A stretch of 64,000 nt of DNA from Orientallactaga sibirica (taxonomy: Eukaryota; Chordata; Mammalia; Rodentia; Dipodidae), in NCBI GenBank assembly GCA_036365145.1, contig JAEOAD010000005.1:5809001-5873000 (forward strand). The letters run 5' to 3'. The translations under genes and the position numbers were made by a program. Each line of letters opens with the position of its first letter. Position 1 is the stretch's first letter. The notes beneath the pieces were generated by a model, which did no database searches, was not told where the DNA came from, and worked only from the letters and a program-made list of their open reading frames with translations. This document shows, one piece after another, positions 31,700 through 43,700 of the stretch.

Positions 31700-31955
31700 A
31701 GGCTGGAGAGACGGCTTAGCGGTTAAGACACCTGCCTGCTAAGCCCAAGAACGCCAGTTAGATTCTCCAGGTCCCACGTTTAGCCAGACACAAAGTGACA
31801 CAAGGGCGCAATGCTGCACTTGCTCACAAGGGGGCTCATGCATCTGGAAAGGCCACTGGAGTGCCCATTCTCTTATTTGTCTGTCTCTCTCTCTCTTTCT
31901 CTGACTCTCTCCAAAAAAAGTAAAAACAAAACAAAACAAAATAAAGCAAACAAAT
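31700..31955 (+). mobile_element. B2-like SINE, long form, degraded motif
   Basis: The long-form body is present, but the CTCF-like block reads 'gctcacaagggggctc' (31822-31837) with two changes. The usual 'gagttcgtttgcagcggctg' stretch is shortened. The tail is A/CA-rich. Confidence 0.92.
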
Positions 31956-32114
31956 AAAAAAGCATTTATGGAATTGACTTAGTGAAGAACTCCTCTATGA
32001 TTCTGAGAAGTTTTGTGCTGTGTGAGAAACCCAGACCAGACTTAATTCAAATGAATGTAGAAGGGAGAAATTGATGTCATAAACATATTTAATTTCTCTG
32101 ATAAGATGAAGGGT

Positions 32115-32410
32115 GGGGGCTGGGGAGATGGCTTAGTCCAAGTATGAGCACCTGAGTGTGAACTGTAGCACCCACATGAAAACCCTGCATGGCTGTAATT
32201 TCACTTCTGGGGAGAGTGTCCACAAAAGGGTCTCTGGACCTCGATCACTGCTTAGTGACCTCTCGGTTCAGTGTGAGACTCTGACTCAGAGGAGCAATGT
32301 GGACAAGCAATAGAATAGTTCACCCAATGTCCTTTTGTGGCCTTTGTATCTGTGTGTAAGGTACACACATCTACACACACATGTGCACACACCATATGCA
32401 CATACTGCAA
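32115..32410 (+). mobile_element. B4-like SINE
   Basis: 'ggggctggggagatggctta' head, then 'cctgagtgtgaactgtagca', 'atggctgtaatttcacttct' and a CA-rich end. It is diverged. Confidence 0.6.
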
Positions 32411-32419
32411 TAACCCCAA

Positions 32420-33940
32420 GGACGAAGGAGGGAATAGGAGGATTGCTGGAGGAAGGAGAAAGTGGGGTAAAAGAGAAAACTTGTATGTCGGGAGACATAC
32501 TAGCACGTTCAGTAGCAAACTAATACAGGGGAATGTTGAGGATGTGGGGGAACGAGAAGGGACCACGGCTAGACTTATGTCCTTGAGTAAGTGACAGGGT
32601 AAGAATTTGGTGAATAAAAGGAGGTGTGAATTGGCTGGGAAAGCAGACCATTTGTGTTGGAGAGAAAGCAGTGACAGAAGACAGAATAGTGCAGATACAG
32701 TGTGGGGGAGAGAGCTAGTGGGGCTAAGGAAGCAAGAGAGGCAAGAGGAGGGTCAGGAAGGAAGGTTCTAGAGAGTCAGAGTGCAGACTGAGGACAAGTA
32801 CCAGGATTGCTACTTTCATCAAAGTCTCCGCACTGAGTAAAGCCCTGACTGTTGACTGCTGATTCAAACCCTCCATCCCTCGGCTTCACATCCGTGCTTT
32901 ACGTGGGCCCTTGATTATGCGGCAAGTTTTACTGTCCAGTCTTCCTTTGTACTTTCATGTGCTCATCTCCCTAACTTCTTAAAAATAAACTATGAGATGT
33001 GTACGGCACAGTGGCAAGGCCCAAACTTTGGACATGGGTACTACTACCTCCTAACAGTGTAAGGCATGTTTTCTAGAAGCTTTGTCTGCTTTCGATAGAC
33101 ATGCAAGCATCTTTCAAGTGTTCCTCTCTCACTGAAGTTCTCCTTTACAATGTTGTGCTGCTAAGCATCCCAAGGGCACTGTCGAGTAGCATCCTCAAAG
33201 GAAGGTAGCGAAGGCCTATCATAAAGAATGTTGTGGTTTTGGCATTTGTCTTGCAGTGAAAACTCCTAAATGATTAATGGAAAAATCTACAATGCTTCAG
33301 AGAATTGTATGAAATAAATACTTCAAGAGTGGCCTAAAATGACAGACTCCAGCACAAAATAAAAAGATACTTTTAACAGCCTTGAAATAGCTATTAATCA
33401 GACTGAGAAAACCACCCACTTCAAACGTGGGCTGGTTTTAACAGAAAGAGAAAGGTATGAGAAAGAGGAGCCAAAATCTTTGGAGGATAAACTCAAGGAA
33501 CGGGACTTAGAAAGAATCAGGCGACTAGCAATATATGCTTCATCAGATTTCAGCGTCACCGGAGAATAAAGACAGCTGTGCTGCTGTGTGCCACCTGTTC
33601 TTACTGTTTTGTACATAGGAATGTCCACGGTGGTCATTCCACGCCAGTTGCACCATTGCGTGTTGGCTATGTGCACGGAGATAAAGCTTTGCCTTTTCAA
33701 GGCCACATCTTCAGAATAAGAATGCCACTGACAGGTGTACCTGAGGAACCACACATGAGACTCCTCACTCATACCTGGATCTGAATTAGGAGGTCATGCT
33801 CTATAAATCTGCAGCCTAAACTGTACGCTGCAGGATGAGGTTTGGGGTCTTGATGGGGAGGTAACGATATTTTGCATAGGTAATGATTATGAATGGAGAA
33901 TTGGGGCAGATCATGTGCACTGAAGACAGCTGGGAAACTT
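32420..33940. other. long unique block
   Basis: About 1.5 kb with no recognised repeat. 32650-32770 is G/A-rich. A 124-codon minus frame (33398-33772) overlaps a 68-codon plus frame; neither shows a known domain. Confidence 0.5.
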
Positions 33941-33944
33941 CTCT

Positions 33945-34318
33945 CATGCTGTTATTTTCTCATTGCTGGGACAAAAATCCTCCACCACAAAGTAGCCAAA
34001 GCAGGGAAGAGCTCACTCTTAGCTTACAGTTCTGATGGGACGGATGAACCCTTCATGGTGGGGAAAGTGTGGCAGAAGCAGAAAAGCCAGCTTCACACAG
34101 TCACTCCAGCAAGGAGGAAGCAGGGAGAGTGATGAACACTACAGAGGCTGGGTTCTCAAACCTCAATGCCTGCACCCAGGGGCACTCCCCCCCCCCCAGC
34201 AAGCTTTCCGCCTTCTTAGGGTTCCACAACATTCCTTAACGGTGCATCAACTAGGAGTTAAGTAGTCAGACATATGAGTCTATAAGGAACATTTTACATT
34301 CGATCCAAAGCACACCGT
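33945..34318 (-). mobile_element. solo LTR, MaLR-type (ORR1/MT-like)
   Basis: In reverse: 'ttgctgggacaaaaatcctc', 'agcttacagttctgatggga', 'cttcatggtggggaaagtgt', 'aacattttacattcgatcca'. This follows the order of rodent MaLR LTRs. It has no internal region. A C-run (34189-34197) lies within it. Confidence 0.65.
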
Positions 34319-35375
34319 ATCTAGTCTTACAGAACGTGCCATCTTTTCATCGGGGTGTGGGGGGTGGTGGGGAGTGCGGAGGTAATTTCTGTCCTCTTGC
34401 TTGGAGTCTGCACCGTGTTTGTGATTTGCTTTCTCACTCGAGTACAATGAAGGCTATGTCACCTCTGAGTCAGGTGCTTCTGCTTTTGTTATTTGCTTGG
34501 AACCCACCACCCCCCGGAACCCACACACCATGCTCTAGGTATATGCAGAGACTCCCATTCAAAACCCTTGTTTTTTTTTTTTTACTTGAGCGGGCCAAGC
34601 TGCAGGCAGGTTTTCCTCCTGGAAAACCTGGTCTGATTGATGCCTGATTGGTCTGATTGGAAACCTGGTCTGATTGATGCCTTAGGAGGCCAACATGAGG
34701 GGTTCCTGTCCCACTCTGCCTGAGTCATGGATTCTTAAGTGACACAAATGAGCAGTGTGGTTTTAAGCCAGTAGGTTTTGATGTGGTTTTCTATCAGGGA
34801 ATAGGTAAATAATTGTATCAAGAGACCATCCCACTCTATTCAAGCTTCCAGGGCTGTTGTCAAAAGTCACGTGTTAGTCGAAATCCTATACCTGTTGCCC
34901 TCACTTTCTCTTTGCCTCTTTTGATGCTTCCTTTAAGAGTATACTTTGTGTTTCATGCGTTTCTTTCTGTTGCATCTACGGCCAATTTGCTTTTATTTAT
35001 TTTGTCTGGAATTCATTGGTGTTCTTGCAACTAAACTTCGGTCTTTCACCACATGTGGGAACACTTCAAATATTGCCGATGTCCCATGATTCTCCTTGTC
35101 TGTCTGGAGCTCTGATTGTTTGGATATTATAAAGTATATATACATATATTTAATTGTAACAGTTAAATATTCACAGTTTCAGAACAATACAAAGGATAGG
35201 GTGTAGGCAACATTTGCAATGACCAATGGCTGAAAGGCAGATATACTTACTGCGATCTCTAGGTCTCCTCAGCTGTGTCTCATATGCTGCTAAACCTCTC
35301 CATTGTTTTTGAAATATTCTATTTTATTATTTTTTAAAAATAATTTTTAAAAAACAAAACAAAAATAATTAAACA
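34319..35375. other. unique block with a small duplication
   Basis: 34627-34684 contains 'aacctggtctgattgatgcc' twice with a 14-bp link. The rest is unassigned and AT-rich towards 35.3 kb. Confidence 0.55.
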
Positions 35376-35377
35376 AA

Positions 35378-35584
35378 AATTATTTTTATTTATTTATTTG
35401 AGAGAGAAAGACAGAGGGAGAGAGAGAGAGTGAATGGGCACACCAGGGCCTCCAGCCACTGCAAATAAATTCCAAATGCATGTGCCACCTTTTGCATCTG
35501 GCTTACATGAGTCCTGGGGAATTGAACCTGGGTCCTTTGGCTTTGCAGGCAAGCGCCTTAACTGCTAAGCCATCTTTATAGCTC
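35378..35584 (-). mobile_element. B2-like SINE, short form
   Basis: Tail 'ttttatttatttatttgaga', body standard, head degraded ('ccatctttatagctc'). Confidence 0.92.
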
Positions 35585-35585
35585 T

Positions 35586-35785
35586 TTATTTTTTATTACT
35601 TATGAGAGAGAGAGGCAGATAGAGAGAGGGAGAGAAAAGGAGAGAGAGAATGGGCACACCAGGGCCTGCAGCCAATGCAAATAAACTCCATCTTGTGCAT
35701 CTGGCTTATGTGGGTCCTGAGGAAATGAACCTGGGAACTTTGGCTTTGCAGGCAAGTGTTTTAACTCCTAATCCATCTCCAGCCC
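35586..35785 (-). mobile_element. B2-like SINE, tandem neighbour, short deletion
   Basis: It follows head to tail in the same orientation. 'aaactccatcttgtgcatct' lacks the usual 'agatgcatgtgccacc' segment. Confidence 0.91.
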
Positions 35786-36226
35786 TGGTTTTTATTTTCA
35801 GCTATGGCTTTCATTTTCAAAAGTCTGTTAGCTTCCTGCACAAGCACACGTGATCATTCTGTTGTCATTCCCTTTACTATGCAGAGATCTTTTTTTGAGC
35901 CTAACTTTTAATCTTTATTCTGCAATGTTGGTTTTTGTTCATGACTTTCTATTCCTTGGAGAACTAATTATGGGAAGTCTTTTGAGGTCTAGAATGAAAG
36001 CGAAGTCTTCCAGATAGGATTTGAGTTTGCTTTTGCCAGGTGGCTGGGAACCATCCCAATCTGGACACTCTTTAAACTAAATGTACTGTTTGAATTTTGC
36101 TTGTGTGAACTTGAGCAAAGGCGCTGTGCGAGGATCAGCTTGTCACTGCCATTTGTCTGTCTGTTTCTCTTTTCTTTTTGTTCTCTCTTTCTCCACTTGG
36201 TTTAATGCCAAAAGGTTTCCTGAATT

Positions 36227-36261
<35 letters not shown>

Positions 36262-36634
36262 TTTTTCTCCAATTAAAGTGGAATTCTCTGGAGTCCTTGC
36301 TTTATGGGAGAAGCTCTGATATTAGACTACCCATTCATCTCTATTCTGCTCATTTTAATTACATGCTTTCACTAGCACTTTGTTGTTTTTCTTAGGAAAA
36401 CTAAGTTTGATACCTAACCCACCATATTGACAGAAACAGCTCCCAGTCAGAACTTCTAAGTACTTTTAGGCACCATGGAAGGCCTCTGGTCTCTGTTCCT
36501 TGTGGGTTTTATAAACATTCGTTTAAGCCAATGGCCAGATATAGAATATTAAAATTTCCCTTGTCCCATTAGAGGTAACAGATAGGTTATGCTTCTATCA
36601 CCACTCCTCCACGGTCTGAACAGAACCTGCAGCA
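35786..36634. other. unique block with GT run
   Basis: Contains (GT)n of about 31 bp at 36229-36259. No other repeat recognised. Confidence 0.6.
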
Positions 36635-36650
36635 AGAGTTTTAGAAATTG

Positions 36651-36856
36651 GGCCTGGAGAGATGGCTTAGTGGTTAAGGCGCATGCCTGCGAAGCCTAAG
36701 GACCCCAGTTCGATTCTCCAGGTCCCATGTAAGCCAGATGCACATGGTGGTGCATGCATCTGGAGTTCATTTGCAGTGGCTAGAGGCCCTGGTGCACCCA
36801 TTCTCTCTCTGTCTCTAATAAATAATAAATAAATCAAATAAAATCTTTAAAGAAAA
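36651..36856 (+). mobile_element. B2-like SINE, short form
   Basis: Head 'cctggagagatggcttagtg', tail 'aataaataataaataaatca'. A long TSD 'ttttagaaattg' lies at 36639 and 36861. Confidence 0.96.
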
Positions 36857-36872
36857 AGAATTTTAGAAATTG

Positions 36873-38010
36873 AGAGACTTTCTAGCAGAAGAACCAACAT
36901 TATGTCACTTTCTTTTACATACATGATATGTTTAGTCAGAAAATAATCTCAGGGCCATTTAAATAGCCTTTAATAGTTTTCTACTTATGGTTATGGGTTG
37001 AAAAAGAGGTTCCTAACTGTGAGCATTTGTTCACTTGTTTGCACAGGTCTACATGCTGATCATTGAGGATAGGGTGGTCCCTAAAGAATATAGAAGGCTG
37101 GAAAATGGACGTAGAATTTCCAGCATATAAGAGATAAATAGTAATTTAAAGTAGTGTAAAGGAAATGATATTTACTTTAGAATATGTGTTCACTGGGTAT
37201 TTTAAGGAAGATGTTTGCAAAATTTTACCTTATTTTTTCCTTTGTTCCTCACTGTTTTACAACTCACTCTGGAGTCAGTATTCATGAGTTTGAGAAATGC
37301 TTGTGTATTTTGTAGTCTTAAGAAGTAACAGCTTCCAAGGGAACAGTATCACAAACGTTACTATTCACAAATGTCAGTTTCCTAGTAGATACATTAGATA
37401 AAAGGAATATTTGAGAGTTGATAATTTGTCAATTATCATGAACATATTTGGAGATGTTGGGGGCTAGGGACAGAAGGGGCTTAGTCTAGTTTGTAAGTGC
37501 ATAGTTTATCCTTTCCCAAGTGCCTGCTGTCTCAATGCCTCTCCTCGAAGCAAAGAAATAATAGCTTGCTTGTGTCTAGATTTCCAGGTACTGGACTACA
37601 GCACCCTGAAAATTTAGCTGCTCCTTTTGGGACTAGGGATGTTCCTTGGGCTTGACAAAGCCAAGTGAACTACAATGTCATCCTGGGTGAGGAACTCTGA
37701 TTATGCTGGTGGTAGCGTTAATAAGCCAACACGATTTTCTCTTCTGAGAAATTTGAGTGAGATAAGAACGACCAAATTCCATACAGGAAAACAACCCAAG
37801 ATATTCAGGGAAAAAATGCGAAGCGACTGGAGAAAGTCTGAGCTGGTAGAAACCACGAGGAAGAACAGCACGTACGGGGGCAAAGTGGAGCGGCTACAGA
37901 GAGCAGGAAGGGAGCAGGGGAGAAAGCTGCCGATAGTGGAGTGGACCCATGGGTGCTTGTCTTCTCAGATCCTCCTGAGGAGCTTCCAGCTCTCCATAAA
38001 CGTTATCTAC
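36873..38010. other. unique block
   Basis: Nothing recognised. A 123-codon plus frame (37675-38046) runs into the next SINE tail and has no domain. Confidence 0.5.
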
Positions 38011-38028
38011 TGCATCTGTTTTTTAAAA

Positions 38029-38261
38029 AATATTTTATTTAGTTAGTTATTTGGCGGGGGGGGGGAGAGAGAGAGAGAAAGGAAGAGGCAGATAGAGATA
38101 AAGAGAGAGAATGGGCACACCAGGGCCTCCAGCCACTGCAAACGAACTCCCAGTGCATGTACTACATCGTGCATCTGGCTTATGTGGGCACTGGGGAATC
38201 AAACCTGGGTCGTTAGGAGTCTCAGGCAACTGCCTTAACTGCTCAACCATCTCTCCAGCCC
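38029..38261 (-). mobile_element. B2-like SINE, short form
   Basis: The tail holds a G-run ('ggcggggggggggagaga'). The body and head are standard. Targets at 38013 and 38264. Confidence 0.94.
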
Positions 38262-38280
38262 TCCATCAGTTTTTTAAAAT

Positions 38281-38493
38281 ATTGTATTTATATATTAATT
38301 TATTTATTTATTTATTAATCTATCTATGAGAGAAAGAGGGGGGGAAATAATGGATGTGTCAGGTACACTAGCCACAGCAAATGAACTCTAGACATATGTA
38401 TTACCTTGTACATCTGGCTTACATGGGTATTGGGGAATCGAACCTAGGTCCTTAGGCTTCTCAGGTAACTGCCTTTACTGCTAAGCCATCTCT
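38281..38493 (-). mobile_element. B2-like SINE, short form, second insertion
   Basis: It is more diverged ('gacatatgtattaccttgta'). Targets 'tcagttttttaaaa' at 38265 and 'gtagttttttaaa' at 38494. Confidence 0.92.
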
Positions 38494-38572
38494 GTAGTTT
38501 TTTAAATGAAAGTTTCTTATGTATCTAGCTAGTAAATTCTAATGACTATAAGAAAACATGTTTCTGTTTCTG

Positions 38573-38732
38573 TTTTGTTTGTTTGTTTTTGTTTTTCGAG
38601 GTGGGGTCTCACTCTAGCTCATGCTGACCTGGAATTCACTATGTAGTCTCAGGGTGGCCTCGAACTCATGATGATCCTCCTACCTCTTCTTTCTGAGTGC
38701 TGGGATTAAAGGCGGGAGCATCATGCCTGGCT
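38573..38732 (-). mobile_element. B1 SINE
   Basis: Reverse B1 with a 'gtttgtttgtttttg' start. TSD 'tttctgtttct' at 38561 and 38734. Confidence 0.95.
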
Positions 38733-38739
38733 TTTCTGT

Positions 38740-39250
38740 TTCTTAATAATGTAAACAATATTAATCAAACTAGATCTTTTGGAAAATAGGTAATGACCCA
38801 ATGATATTTTAATAAATTTGTTGAAGAGTGAATTTGTCAAGATGGTATATATTTTGAGACCCTTTCCTCCTATTCAAACACAAGCAATGCTAGATTATAT
38901 AGGATATATGTATATATATTACATATATAATATGTATATACATATACTAAATGAATGTTAAATATTTTAAAAGAAAGTGTTTTAAAATATTTTGTTTTAT
39001 ATTAAATATTTATAAATATTTTAAAAGGGAAATAAAGTCACAGCCACATCTCCAAAACATCATGCTAAACTAAAGCCCCATAGAAACTTCCTCATCACAG
39101 GAAAAGATGGAGCTATAGAGTGCAGGGCATGAGTAGGAGAGGAGTGGGGAACTCTCTTCTTGTGCGTACATGGAATAATGAAGCACTTTGTGAAGTGGGT
39201 GACTATGGCCACTCACTGCTTTCCCATGATGAGTAAGTTTCTGTTTTTAA
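38740..39250. other. AT-rich unique block
   Basis: 38900-39020 is dominated by TATA/ATATTT sequence. No repeat family assigned. Confidence 0.5.
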
Positions 39251-39254
39251 TATA

Positions 39255-39605
39255 TTTTTTATTAGTTATGTATATAGTATATATACAGCCATGATGGTAC
39301 CATCGTTAGCATTCTCCCTGTCCTCCCCCCGTGGGTAATGTGGGTCTTGACTTATGTGGGTAGCCATCAGTTATGCGGGAGAGGCAATGATTCTGTGTAT
39401 AATGACCCAACTCATGGCTCTAACAAACTTTCCGCCCCCTCTTCAGCGAATTCCCCTGAGCCATGTTGGGTTCATTTTAGGTCTATTTCAGTGACGAGGT
39501 TTTGTGAGTCTCCGTGTCTTTGGATACCTGATTTGGTAGGGGTTGAGTGTTCTCTGTGTCTATCTCCTTCGCCCTTGTGCTGGTGCCAGCCTCACCGATA
39601 ATATG
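39255..39605 (-). mobile_element. L1 3' UTR fragment, antisense
   Basis: Collinear with 5677-6020: 'tccctgtcctccccc', 'attcccctgagccatgttgg', 'ttgagtgttctctgtgtcta', 'tgctggtgccagcctcacc'. Non-coding. Confidence 0.8.
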
Positions 39606-39849
39606 AGTAAGTTACTGTCCTTTATCATATTGGTGAGTTTATGCCATGGCAGGACCTGGCTTCCAGATGCACAGAGTGCTTCTCTCAAAGGCCAATAAGC
39701 ATTTTTACAATCTTCCATTTGTTAGGATGAAAGTAGATGCTTGAGAAAAAGGAATAGGGGTAAAGGTCATTCTCATTATGTTCTGGCAAAAAAAAAAAAA
39801 ATTCTGGCTATATTCTGCCTATGTCCTGAAAATGTGAGTGAGGTTGCAT

Positions 39850-40932
39850 TTAAAAGGAATAGAGCAACTTGTTTAATGAGGAGATTTTTTTAAGATCATA
39901 CAGCCTGAAGGCTGTGGCATGGTTATCCTTACTGTCTATAGCAAAGTTTATGATGAGAATTTTAAGCAGACAATGGAACGAAATGTATGAAAATAATGTG
40001 AAGTTTGGGGCAAGCAAATTAAAGTTGCAGATACAGTACCTCCAGGCAAGGTGGCTGTGAATAGAGTGATTATAATGGTGAAAGACATTAGTGCAATTAA
40101 AAAGTCACCTCATGCCATGTACCCGGATGATAGAAATGGCAATATGAACTCATTTGAAAAAAAATTCATTTAAAGGGACAAAGCCTCAAAGTGAGTATCT
40201 GAAGAGAGTGCCACAACAAGAGACCCCTCCTTTAGCAGGATCACCTAGGGAGATGTTTTCCCAGCTCAGCTCAGCTGCCCAGGGCTTTGGAGGCCACTGC
40301 ATCTGTGGTAAAAAGAAGCCAAGCTACACCTCTGCTGGCAGTATGACTTGGCGCCAGTGTCCACATAGTCCTGGTTTTGCAGGCGTGTAAACTGCAAGAG
40401 TTATGGGGTCATGGAGGCTTCCGCTGAGGTTTTAGAAAGCGGGTGAGCCAGGCAATGTGTAGCAGCAACAGATTTCCTGCAAAGCAGGCTCTAGAGGCTC
40501 ATGTTCGAAGCTGCAAAGGTGAAGCCCAAGTTGCAATTGAGACCCCAGGATATTAGAGATGCCAGGAATATGTACTATCCGCCAAGGAAACCTGTATTCC
40601 CTGAGTGGAGTCAGCCAACAAGAGAAGCTACATATGCTGTAGGCAGTAGTGCTGTGGGAGCAGGGCTCCCCAAACCCCAGGTGATGCCACCACATGTCCC
40701 AGAATCTTAACAGATAGCTGCAGTGTTTGGTGTTTTCTCTGTAGTGTTTTTGTCTTGCCTTGGTCTCATGTTTTCTTGCTCTGCCTCCATTCATACTTTT
40801 CAGAATTTATACTTTTCTGAACGGGAATGTTTACTCTGTGCTATTATATGTCAGAAGTATGTAACTTGTGTTTGCTAAGAATTATGAGTTTGCCTTGAGT
40901 TTCAGAAGAGACTCTGGATGTTGGACTTTTTT

Positions 40933-40969
<37 letters not shown>

Positions 40970-41235
40970 TAGAGAATGGGTGCACCAGCAGCCTCTCAGC
41001 CTCTGTGAATGAACTCCAGATGCTTCCGCCCCCTTGTGGGCAAGTGCGGCATTGTGCCCTTGCATCACTTTGCGTCTGGCTAAACGTGGGACCTGGAGAT
41101 CGATTGGGTGTTCTTAGGCTTGGCAGACAGGCGTCTTAACTGCTAGGCCATCTCTCCAGCCCTGGATGTTTTTGACTTTTGAATAGTGTTGAAGCAGTGA
41201 AAATGATGAAATTCAATTAAAGTAAATTTTGAAAT
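39850..41235 (+). mobile_element. probable MaLR internal region, degraded
   Basis: 'gcatggttatccttactgtc', 'cctctgctggcagtatgact', 'tcatggaggcttccgctgag' and 'gagtttcagaagagactctg' resemble the non-coding internal region of MaLR elements as I remember it. No gag, pol or env frame is present. No flanking LTR was recognised. A long-form SINE is nested at 40928. Confidence 0.5.
40928..41161 (-). mobile_element. B2-like SINE, long form
   Basis: CTCF-like block at 41026-41041 ('ccgcccccttgtgggc'). TSD 'ctggatgtt' at 40914 and 41162. Confidence 0.95.
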
Positions 41236-41239
41236 TAAA

Positions 41240-41960
41240 TTAACCGTACTCTTTTTTTTTTTTTTTAACCATAAGTGTGTATGAGGCATGCATGGTTAAT
41301 GTACATGTTTGTTGGATGCTTTGCTTCTAACCCATTAAGTTGGCCATGACAACTCCCAAGTAGTTCTAGCACAATCACTGGTTTGATTTGACTTTATTTT
41401 AGGAAGGTCCTACCCTTATGGATAGTTTCATTTATTCTCATATCAAATGTCACCGAAAGGTTACACTTGGTGTTCAGTGACATTCTCCAGGCAACCTTTC
41501 CAAAGCTAAAGCTGAAAGTAATGGATGTGGCATTTCTTCCAGGAAACCTCATCCCAAACGCTCAGCCTTCCGCCCTCAGCGGGCTCCTCACCAGTGACAT
41601 ACTTGCCAGTTTCCCGTGGTTAAATCTCTGAATATTTTAAGTGGATAGTGTCAGGGGACTTGGGTTCCTCCAATTGGCAGGAATCCAAAAGAGAGAAGAA
41701 AAGAGAAGATAGGAGAGCGAAAAGTTAAAGGAGAGAGACAGAGTCGAGAGAGAGAGAGACAGAGACAGAAAGAGACAGAGACAGATATTATAGGCGAACC
41801 ATTGGCTATCAAAAGTGGCAAATCACATTGCTGGTGAAAAGTAATTGAAGAAATTAAACAGTCATTTTTCTAATGGGCCACAGTGATATACTTGGAAATC
41901 TTGGATTAAATTCTGAATTCAGATGGCATTTCCATCACATACTAACTGTAATCTGGGGTA
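41240..41960. other. unique block with purine tract
   Basis: 41691-41787 is nearly all A/G (agagac-type units), not attached to a recognisable SINE. Otherwise unassigned. Confidence 0.55.
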
Positions 41961-41964
41961 ATTA

Positions 41965-42085
41965 CATTGAACCTCAGCATAATTATCTGAAAACACTTGG
42001 CTGGATGAGAGCACCTAGTCCAGAGTCATCAAGAGGACTAAGTGACTCAATGTGTTTAGAAAGAAGCTCTGCCTGGTAAATGTTT
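41965..42085 (+). mobile_element. MIR relic
   Basis: 'ttgaacctcagcataattat', 'aagaggactaagtgactcaa' and 'aaagaagctctgcctggtaa' match the MIR core order ('cctcagtttcc', 'aggattaaatgag', 'gcctggca'). Confidence 0.6.
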
Positions 42086-42184
42086 CGTAATCACAGCAAT
42101 GGCTACAATGAAACAAATGGCACAAAGAAACAAAGAAAGAGAGTACAGTTACATCAATTTTAAATCTGTTGTACTTACAAGAAG

Positions 42185-42185
<1 letters not shown>

Positions 42186-42221
<36 letters not shown>
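42186..42221. repeat. (CA)n microsatellite
   Basis: About 17 pure CA units. Confidence 0.97.
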
Positions 42222-42222
<1 letters not shown>

Positions 42223-42294
42223 TCTTGAGGCTTTCATAGCATCTTACCACAAATTGAGTGGCTTATTTAGTTCTTTTGGTATTTATTTTATTTG

Positions 42295-42405
42295 TTTATT
42301 TATTAAGATAAGGTCTTGCTACACAGTCCAAGTTGACCTTGAACTTTTGCAGTTCCTACTTCCTCTTTTCAGGTTCAGGGATTACAGGCATCGCGCCTGG
42401 CAACT
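42295..42405 (-). mobile_element. B1-related SINE, old
   Basis: 'aggtcttgctacacagtcca', 'agttgaccttgaactt' and 'gggattacaggcatcgcgcc' in reversed B1 order, heavily diverged. Confidence 0.65.
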
Positions 42406-42709
42406 GAGTTGTTTGAAGCCATTCAGAAAACAAGCCTGGATCGCGAAGAGGCCAGAGTTCAAAGCGAAGTTGTAAGCAGGGCTGTGGGTCTGTTGTTTGC
42501 TTCTCTGGCCTTCTGATGGTTTTGGGTGTTGTGTGACCTGTGGTTTTGTTACTGTGGGCTCTGTCTCCATGTCCAGTCTTCCTCTTCTCTGTATTTTACT
42601 CTCCGTCTGTTATGGGGACACTTGGCATTGGGTTTGGAGACAACTGAATAATCCAGGAGAATCTCTTTATCTCTCTCTGTTTAATTTCATTACACCTGTG
42701 AAGACTCTT

Positions 42710-42964
42710 TTTTTAATTTTTGGAGAGAGACACAGAGAGAGACAGACAGAGACAGAGGGAGAGGGAGACAGATAGAGAATGGTCTCACCAGCAGTGTCTC
42801 AGCCACTGTGAACGAAATCCAGATGTGTGCGCCCCCTTGTGGTCAAGTGTGGCATTGCGCCCTTGCGTCACTTTGCATCTGGCTAAATGTGGGACCTGGA
42901 GATTGGAACCGGGTTCTTAGGCTTAGCAGGCAGGCGCCTTAACCGCTAAGCCATCTCTCCAGCC
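42710..42964 (-). mobile_element. B2-like SINE, long form
   Basis: CTCF-like block at 42829-42844 ('gcgcccccttgtggtc'). A perfect TSD 'cctgtgaagactctt' lies at 42695 and 42965. Confidence 0.96.
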
Positions 42965-43359
42965 CCTGTGAAGACTCTTAATCTAACAAGGTAGTAATTG
43001 TGAGTCCTGTGGATGAATATATATGTGTTTCTTTTGTAGGGGACTTAACATTCACCCACTACCCATATATGTGTATACATACACAATCACATGTTGCATA
43101 ATGATGCTTTCATTAGCAAGACTATATACACGACTTTGATTCCATAAGATTAGAGTGTAGCCAAAAACTTCCCATTGCCTATTGTCATAGAAGCTGTTGT
43201 AAAGGTTATAGTGTAACACATGGGTTGTGTGTTTGTGGCAATGGCACTAATATGCTCATTGGCAGTCATTTAAAAGCATAGTGCATGAGCTCGTGTGCAA
43301 CAGGTGTGCGATAGGCTTTATCATCTAGATTTAAGTAAGCAAGATTCATTCAGTGACAC

Positions 43360-43680
43360 GTTGCTGTGGCAGGTTGAATGTAAAGTGCCCCCTCCCCCTC
43401 CGGCCTCATACTTCTTTTGGGAGATGGAGCCTTGCTGGAGGAGATGTGTAACTGGGGTTGGGCCTTGGGGTTTTCTAATCCAGTCCTGCTGGGAGTTCAT
43501 AGCTCACTTTCTCTCCTTCCTGCCTGCTGGTGAGGAGATGTGACTCCCGACTATCTGCTCTTGCCAGGCTTTCCCTGACATGGTGGAACTTCCCCTGGAA
43601 ACTGTAAGCCAGAAGGAAACCCTTCCTTCCACAAGCTGCTTGTCTCTGCAACGAGAGCGTAACTGTTACACTGCCTAACA
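43360..43680 (+). mobile_element. solo LTR, MaLR-type (family B)
   Basis: 'tgctgtggcaggttgaatgt' start, 'catggtggaacttcccctgg' and 'ctgtaagccagaaggaaacc' middle, 'gcgtaactgttacactgcct' end. It sits 20 bp before a related LTR. Confidence 0.65.
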
Positions 43681-43700
43681 GCGTTTTCTTCCTAGGGTGC

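Noticed and set aside
33398..33772. 124-codon minus-strand frame in unique DNA
   Set aside because: No known domain, an overlapping frame on the other strand, and no CpG or splice context. It cannot be excluded as an exon without transcript data.
37675..38046. 123-codon plus-strand frame, Lys/Arg-rich
   Set aside because: It ends in a SINE tail and shows no domain; chance frame.
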